From assembly GCF_963678635.1 (NCBI RefSeq), contig NC_087070.1, forward strand, positions 25,722,007 through 25,786,006: a DNA stretch of 64,000 nt, given 5' to 3'. The position numbers and the translations under genes are program-made. Under the pieces are notes generated by a model. The model was not told the DNA's origin. It was given only the letters and a program-made list of their open reading frames with translations, and searched no databases. Source of the DNA: Symsagittifera roscoffensis. Its lineage: Eukaryota > Xenacoelomorpha > Acoela > Convolutidae. The first letter of the stretch is position 1, and every line of letters starts with the position of its first letter. Of the stretch, positions 37,401 through 46,400 are shown one piece after another.

Positions 37401-40400
37401 TTTGGGCAGATTAAATTGCTACAAAAATTCATCAAATTTGTCGTGAAAATTTAGATTATTTGCTTTTTTTCCGCGGAACTGTGATTTGAAACTAGTTACC
37501 ATGAGTAAAATCTGTACTTTGGCATCGGATCGAATGACGCCGGAGCAATTTAATTGTTTTTTTTTAATTTAAATTGCTCGATTCAAATAAATCAGTAAAT
37601 TGGAACATAGGCTGGTCCCGAAAGTTCCGTTCCGGTAATCGGTATGGATTTTGCTGGTGTCCACTATGCGACAATCTTTTATCTGAGATGCTGCTAGCTC
37701 CCAAACAAACTGTTAAATGGTGATTATTTGGTTAAATGTGTAAATGTTTCGTGTGTTTTGATTCATGTCAGTAGTGTGATAATCTACGTTTTGCCGATGT
37801 TATGCCCGTGTTGCCCGTAAACAACTTTGTCCACAGGATCTTCACTTCTAGAGGATCTTCTTTTCTAAAAAATCTTTATCTGACATACTCAGTTCTTGAA
37901 AATTCAAATAAAAGTACTATTCACTTAGCTAGCAATATGTCCAAGCACGTGTCAGGTTGTAATTATCTTTCCAAAAAAAGTTTCTCAATTCTTTCGGGTT
38001 CCTGGTTTTTGTCTTAGTTTATTTTTGTTCGTTTTCCGTTTTTTTAACGCCATTTTTTCATCTGGTGGGGTTTTTTGTGGTTTATTTTTTAAAGCATGGG
38101 TTTTGTTTCTATTTAAACAGTTTTTTCTATAACTGAAAATTCAAAAATTTGTAAATTTACCATGTCTGATTTTGAGTTTTTCAAAAAATATATATATTCA
38201 ACCAGTTCCAGTTTATTTTATATCGACTTAATTATTTTATTTTCAGCGTAATTTCGAGGTTAAAATATATCCGTTTGAGGTTATGTGTTTCAGTTTGGAC
38301 GGGTCGTTAGAATTTCTAAACTTAAAGAAACATTTTATGACAACAGTTTTGTTTTCGGCTCAACAACTTTCGACCCAAAGTTTGCCGCATTTGTTACCGC
38401 TCGGTAAATGATTTCCCATTTTGAGAGCTGTTTATGAATTTCATCTGATACCAATGCCAGTAAATTTTTGTAGCTGAAGTTATTTTTTCAAGTAATTTTT
38501 TCCAACAGTTTCAGATTTTTTTGACTTCGGTCTTTTTTTTTCATCCACTAGTTTGTAGCGCAATGTGTTTTTTTGCATTGCTTCGACCGTGTAAAAAAAT
38601 CTTTTTACTTTAGGCCACGTGGATTTTACAGTTGAAGTGGAAAGAGCTCTACGTGTGTTAGACGGAGTGGTTGTTCTGCTGGATGCATCGGCTGGAGTAC
38701 AACCTCAAACCGCGGCAGTGTGGCGACTAGCCGATAAATACAATTTGCCGAGGATTGTTCTCGTAAATAAGCTCGATAAGCCGAATGCCAATTTCTACAA
38801 TTGTGTCAAGAGTTTGAATGAAAAACTTTCGGGAACGCCGTTGATATGTCATACTCCTATGGATCAATCCAACAACAAAAAGACATTCACTGGTTTCGTA
38901 GACATTGTAAATCTAACGAAGCATGAAATTGGAAGTCTATCGGATGATTTCGAAGTATCAGAAGCACCTTTGAACAATCAAGAACTGAAATGTGAAAATT
39001 TATTAGAAGCCCGAGACAATTTGCTCAATGTGTTGGCAGAGTTTGACGACTCACTTTCAGATTTACTTCTCTCTGATGGTTTCGACTCACTGAAAATAGA
39101 GACTGAAGTAATTGAACAGTTAATACAGAAAGTGTGCCAAGATCGAGGAAACATTTCGTGTTATCCAGTTTTTTGTCTCAGTGCTTTGAGAAGTTTGGGA
39201 GTTCGCTATTGTATTGACGCAGTGTGTAACTTTTTACCACCCCCAAATAGAATCTCTAATGAAAGTGTTTCGGGATCGAATTCCCTCCAAGCTTTCGTGT
39301 TCAAGATATTTTCGAATCCGCAATTCCAAAAGACGTTGACGTATATCAGAGTGTACAGGCCAGTGGTGACCAGTTAACAATTTTTTGAATATTTTTTAAA
39401 ATTTAAAAGACGACGCTGCATTTTTGTCTGAACAGGTTCTGATATTAGCTGCTTTTTTGCATTTCTCCAACAATCTGTCAGCGTCATTCTTTTTTGAAGA
39501 CTAACACATGATTTTTAATGAATAGCTTTTTTAATTAACTAGTCAACACTTACTGATGCGTGCAGGGGATGTTTGAAGTCGACGGATGTGTTGCAAATTG
39601 TGGGCAGGGGAAGAGATGGAATGGAACAAGTAGCTAATCGACTGTATGAGCTGGACGGAGAGAGTGTTAAGAAGGTATTCACTTTGCGATAGTATTTTTC
39701 TAGCTCCCTTTTCGAATTTTAGTGATGAAAGTCAGTATTTGATTTATCGAATCCAGTGTCATTTCGTTAAAGTGACTTTTCACCCTAATTTGTATGTTTT
39801 CAATACACTTTTGCGAAGGCTTCTTCCGACCGGTTCTGATGTAAATATATGAATCTTTGAGTATGTCAGTCAGAAACGGAATCAATCAACTGGTCTGGTT
39901 TTCTAATTTTCCTTTCTTTTGCTCTTTTCGCAGGTACATGAGATAGGGAGCGGGAGACTAGGCGTGGTTATGGGGTTGAGACACGCCAAAAACGGAGACA
40001 CTCTCTGTCGCAAAGGAGAACAGACTAGCGTATGTTAATCATATCGATTTGAAAATGCTAATTGCATTAACAAGTAGCTTATCGATTTTGCTTGAAAAGA
40101 TGTGCAATTTTTGCTGCGGTTTCCTGTTTCTACCACTTTGACTCAAGCAAAATGTCTCCTGATTTATAAAACTATTTACAGCGAATCTGGGTAAGGTTTG
40201 AAAACGCAAAAAAGTTTAAATTTTCATGCTTTGAGGTTATTTAATTTGAGGAATCGCGAAGAAAATAAAATTATAATATGTTGGATTTTCTTTTGTTGTT
40301 CTGATCACCAAACATGGGGGGAGGAATTTGAGTTCGAATATTTTTTAACCCAAAATCCAGCAAGGTTTAGCTGAATGGTTAGGTTTTTCGACTGTACTTT

Positions 40401-43400
40401 AATTCAGTTTGCATTGTTTCAGGCGCTTCCTGGCTTCGCTGTTCCCAAGCCAGTTGTGTTTTGTCGCGTGGAAGTAGAATCGGCAAAACAGATTCCAAAG
40501 CTAACTGCAGCTCTCACTTCTTTATGCAGGTACGTTTAGTTCATAGTGAGTTTTTTTTAGTCCAGTCTGAGCGACCGAAGCTTTATAAAATTAAGATTTT
40601 CAGTTGATTAGTAAACAAGCTATCTTTAAAAAAAAAGAAAACTAAAAAAAAGAATTTTTTGATTCCCGAATTTTCGCTGAAAGAAACCCAGAAAAACTCA
40701 GTTTTTGTGGCTTAAATTAAGCATAAATAAGCAATTTTAAGCCTGCTCACTCGTCTTTATTCGCTCGAAATTAGACGTAAAAAAATTTCAAATCAGTTTT
40801 TCTCGACACAGAAAAAATTGTTGAAACGACTAAAAACGCTTTAAATGAGATATCACTCGAGCCTGTTCAATGATTATTTGTTTTACCTGCTTTGCGTGCA
40901 AAAAAAGTAGAAAAACTGAAACACGCCGGAAAACAAATCTCCGTCCCATTCTTAATGTCGGAACACTATTATGTGACACGCAGAGCCAAATAAATGCATG
41001 TAGTTTTAGTGCAGCTTAAGGCAAAATTTTTGAAGACAGATTTTTCACGAAATTTGAGATATTTTAGGATTTAAGCATAGAAAAAAAAAGATTTAATTTG
41101 CAGAAATATTTATTTGATTGATTCATAGTTTCTTCAACTAAATTTAAGTTATAAAAATGTTGAACTTGCAACAATCGTATTTACAGAGAAGACCCAAGCC
41201 TGGCTATTTTGGATGTAAAAGGAGTTCAGAAGCTAGATACGCTGAAACCTGAAGACGACTTTGTCATAGGTGCAACAGGACAACTGCATTTGGAGTTCAT
41301 AAAACACAGACTCAGTACGGAGTTTAGACTAAACGTGAGATTAGGACCTTTAAACGTGCAGCTAAAAGAGACTGTCGCAAAATCGGCCAGTTTCGAAGAG
41401 TCGAAAACAGTGAGTTTATAATCGTTAAATGAGAACAATTGAGCTATTCGTCCTCGCATGAGGGTATAGCTGAAAAATATGGCTAAGAAAATTGGACGAC
41501 AAAGTAACTCAATTTAGACGTTAAATTGCGTGATAATTGTTTACAGACCTTTAATTTCTGAAAATCAACTTTTGTTTGAGTAAAGACTTTGTCCAACCGC
41601 AAATCAGTTTATCAATATCACAGTTGTACAATTTATTCCTTTTAAATATGTACTTTGCTTTAGCGATATAATGTTTCATAATTACACATGCGATAGCAAG
41701 TGTATAGCATTAGGGTACTACATAAGCAAGTGTATTACATGAGCTTTTTTTCGTAAATAACTTTATTCACAGAATGGTCAAAATTAGACGTGGTAAATAT
41801 ATGTTGAGATCACTGTGATTTCAAATTTCTTTGTGTCTCCGGCACACTTGGCCTGGAGGTAACGAATACGCAATGGTTCTAGGTTCGAATCTAACATGAC
41901 CTGTTTTTTTTCAAACAGGACGAGAAAGATTCCGTTTCAAAAAAAATTATCCGCTTATTTTTCGTCTGCTTATGTTTTGTCGGCTTAGTTGCCACATAGT
42001 AGAATTGTGTTTCTTTTTGCTGTGCATAAATTACATTAGTTGTTTTTAGTGTTTTGATTTACCTCTGATGAGTGTAGTTTTACTAACCTTTTTCAATATA
42101 TTTTCTTTTTTTTTTGCTTGAAAACTTAATCTAGCGTGTGTAGTTGTTTTGAGAGAGAGAGAGAGGAACTTTTTTTATTGTTTTCTTTTAACTGAAACAG
42201 TTTCTTTGGTACTTTTGGTTTTTTCCTGCTGGCTAGTTTTTCTTCCGCTGCTGATTTCCTATTATATTGTCGAGACATTTTTCTCAAAACTAGCCTTATT
42301 TATTTTGATGCATCTAATTTTTTCGACATGTGAAATATCTTTGTCAAATCGGAATATAGACTTTTTCGAGTTAACAACTTGTTTAACATAATCAGCTGGT
42401 ATCTTGGTTCATTATGAATTCACATTTCCAAGCGTCTCTAGGACACTCAGTCCGGAGATAACGAATACGCCTGGGTCGGCAAAAGTTTTGGATTGGAATC
42501 TGACCAGGACCTGTTTTTTTTTTTCAAACGGAAAATATTTCGTCTAAAAAAATCGTCTGCTTATTCATTGTCTGCTAATGTTTTGTCGGCTTAGTTGCCA
42601 CATCGTATGTTTTTTGCTGTATGCAGTTTCCATTGTAGTTGTTTTTTTTTCTCCTGTGATTAAGATTTCAAATTTTTTGCGTCTCCTGCACACTTGGCTT
42701 GGAAGTACCGAATACTCCTGGGACGGCAATGATTCCAGGTTTGAATCTGAGAGGGCCTGTTTTTTTTTCAAGCAAGAAATGATCAGTTTCAAAAAAATAT
42801 CTGCTTATTATTCGTCTGCGTATGTTTTTTTTGGCTTAGATACCACATCGTATGTTTTTTGCTGTATGCAGTTTCCATTGTAGTTGTTTTTTTTTCTCCT
42901 GTGATTAAGATTTCAAATTTTTTGCGTCTCCTGCACACTTGGCTTGGAAGTACCGAATACTCCTGGGACGGCAATGATTCCAGGTTTGAATCTGAGAGGG
43001 CCTGTTTTTTTTTCAAGCAAGAAATGATCAGTTTCAAAAAAATATCTGCTTATTATTCGTCTGCGTATGTTTTTTTGGCTTAGATACCACATCGTAGAAA
43101 TGTTATTTTTTTGCTGTACACAATTTAGGCGCACTTGGCCTGGTAGTACCGGACACGCCTGGAACGGCAATGGTTCCAGGTTCGAATGTGACAGGACCTG
43201 TTTTTTTTTCAAGCGGGAAATAGTCCGTTTCAAAAAAAGTTATCTGCTTATTATTTGTCTGCGTCTGATTTTTCGGCTTAGATGCCACATTGTAGAATTG
43301 TTCTTTGTTGCTGTACGCAGTTTACATTGTAGTTGTTTTTAGTTTTTTTGATTTACTTCTGATGCGTGTAATTTTACTACCCTTGACTTCGCATTTTTTT

Positions 43401-46400
43401 GCTTACACTTTTTTTGGCCAGAATGATTTCAGTTGATTTTTTATGGACTGACTAACCCAACTTTGGGTCATTAGAGGGAACCATAGTTTGTATGCTTTCC
43501 TCCAGATTGCTCAAAACGTTTAAAATCTGAATAGAATTTTTACTTCAATTTTTTAGCTCAAACTGACAGGCAACAGAAACGTCAAATTGAGAATGTCGAC
43601 AAATCCTAACACCGATATAAAACGACAGCTCGAGGAGTCACAAGCTAAAAACAGCGACAAAGAGATCCAATTATCTACCAGGGGGAAAAACAACGTTTCC
43701 CATGCTTTTGTTGATTCATTTTTCAATAATTGAAAGATTTCAATAATCGGAGTTTTTTTCATGAGAAAATTATCTGGTCGGTTTTTTCGATCCATGTTTG
43801 GCACCATTTTTCAATGGGAAGAACAGCTTGTAGGGATCTCTCTTGTGTAAGCGACTAGCCACTGATTTTGGTAGTGAAACTGCTATTGACTTGGAGAAAA
43901 ACCATTTTTTTTTAAATTTTTTTCGCATCAGTACATATTCCTAAAAATTATCAAAAAGTAGGTCCCTTCAGCTAGGCGACTAGTCGGACGAACATTTTAG
44001 ACGAATAAAAGATTTAACTATTTACATATTGGAGGTGTTACAAGGCAAACTTTTTTGAAATTAAGTTGTGAAGTTAGTTTAAGTTTTGTTAACGCATGCG
44101 ATTAGCAACCGTTATTAAATCGGAATATAGACTTTTTTTTGGGTTAACAACTTGCTTAACAGAATCACATAGTCTCTTGCATCATAATGAATTGAAATTT
44201 TGAAGCGTCTCCGGCACACTTAGTCTGGAGGTAACGAAAACGCCTGGGATGGCAATGGTCCTGGGTTCGAAGCTGACCTGGACCTGTTTTTTTTTGTTCC
44301 TGGACCTGAATAAGTAGAAAATATTCCCTTTCAAAAACGTTATTATTTGTCTTATGATTTGTCGGCTTAGTTGTTATATCTTTCATGAGCCAACTGTGAG
44401 AATACCATAGATTCATTCAATATTAAGCGTTTTACTTGAATAAAATTATTGAAATATTAATCTAAGCAATTACAGACATACAAATGCTATCCCGCATACA
44501 CAACTGTAGAAACCAATTCTATTTGCGTGATTTCAGAATCAATTCTCAGATTTAATACATGCTTAGGGAGGGCATTCTACACTAGGTCACCTAAGGGGGG
44601 AGATTTTACGGTTGATGCGTTATTTGTTTCGGAGCTCTGCTGCAATTTCAGTCTACTACAACACCTTTTAAACTAAGTGTGAAATGTTGCGTTATTTTAG
44701 GTGCGATTACGTGGAATAGACAACAGTATCAGTGTGAAGTTATCGGTGCACCCACTGTGGAACAATTCTACGAGTCAGGGTAGTTTGCCATTGGAAAACT
44801 TAGTGATGTTCGAACCTGATCATCTGTCAGCAGAAGGATCCGAGGACCGAAATCTTCAAGCCGTAAAAGCAGGCAAGCATTCTGCAGTTGTTTGATAGTT
44901 TGCAAGGCAGCGTTTCTTCTAAACGTCTAGTATTTGAAATCAAAAATGAAAACGAGGCAAAGGAAGTTTTTCTAAAACTGCCTGGGACTGGTATTTTGTC
45001 AAATTGATTTAATCAAGAAATATTTTAACTAGATTATTTAGCTGATTGTTATGACAGTGACTGCTACGAATTGTTTGCTTCAGGTATTTATGACGGCTTG
45101 CAACGTGGTCACCTTGGCTATAAAGCCCACCATCTGTCACTGGTACTCCACCATTTTTCAACCTCGGATAACTGTTCGCCAGCAGTTGTACAATCAACGG
45201 TAGCTTCAGCTGTCAGATCGGCAATGAAAAAAGCGACCTCTCTCTTGTTGGAACCATATATGGAAATAGAAATTGCTGCCTCTAATGACGTAATAAGTGA
45301 TGTAATCGATGATATAACGAATAGAAGGGCAGACGTGAAAAATGTTTTGTCGCCTGAAGCAAGTGACGATTTGGTGAATGTTGCATTTGTAGCACCCTTG
45401 AGCAAGGTTAGAAAATTCAACACCAACTAATATCCCCGGGTCTAGGACAACAGGCTGACGGAACTTCAAGCCGAAAGGACTTCAGGCCGAAGTTTAAACT
45501 TTTCCAGCACTAATTTGTTCATCGCATCTTGTTAACTATCCCCCTCCCCTATTTCGATTTTCAGAATTTCAACTTTGGCTGTCACATTTTCAATAGCTTG
45601 AAACAGTTTTCAGAAAATATATGAATTTAAAGTTTTTTACGTGGGTATTATATAAATAGTGAGTAATACAAATACAAACGCGCCAAAATGAAAACACACT
45701 TAATTTTTGGCCTTTTTGAAATGCATATTTTATACAGAAATGGTTATCAAAAAATAATACATGCATAGGGGGGGGGGGGGGCAATAGTTAACAAGTTCCA
45801 AAAGGGGGAAATAGTGAACTAGATCCTGTTCATCTTTACACTAGCGAACTTTAGTGAGCGTTAGTGTTATACTACTACTATTCTTTTTTTCTGACCTAAG
45901 TCGCAATTATTGGTGCCACTTTTGGGAAAGCTCTACCGTTTTTTGATAGCATGAGATTTCACATTCGAATAGTAATAATAGCGATGCAATTTTGTTTCAT
46001 CAAATGAAACGAAAAAAGTGATTTGTTTCAAACAACATAACAATAATGAAAACTCGATTTCAGACGTTTTCTACATCAATACAGCTCGCATTTTTTTGAA
46101 ATGGATAATTTATACATAATATGGCTCTATGCTTTTCGATTTGTTACATGCAAAGTTAGTGTGGATGCCTTCAGGTTCTTATGTTCCAAACTATTACTTG
46201 CAATTTTGTGTCTATTTGTATTTGGCGGCTGAGTGGTAAATGTGAGACTGTTTATCTCTAGGTCGGATGTTCGAATCTCTGAGTTAGCTGAGTTTTTACT
46301 GATTCGAGGCTTATTTGTATTTTTTATTATTACAATTTATAAGACTGCTTTTTTTGTCGTGTTCTCGCAATTGTTTGCGAAGCGAAGTTTCGCCTTTATC

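Larger units (their letters stand above)
29021..38613 (+). other. GFM2: GFM2 intron 2 (9.6 kb)
   Basis: By far the longest intron here. It splits the DTPGH motif between exons 2 and 3. It holds at least three hairpin-tailed repeats, a G-tract MITE, a 1.2-kb dispersed repeat and a duplicated ~210-base segment, listed separately. 29021-29700 and 34100-36900 show nothing I recognise. Confidence 0.8.

Noticed and set aside
36906-37805. LTR retrotransposon bounded by the ~210-base repeats
   Set aside because: No TG...CA ends, primer-binding site, polypurine tract or gag/pol trace was found between them.
42153-42167. GA microsatellite as a regulatory element
   Set aside because: A short simple repeat within repeat-derived intron sequence; nothing links it to regulation.
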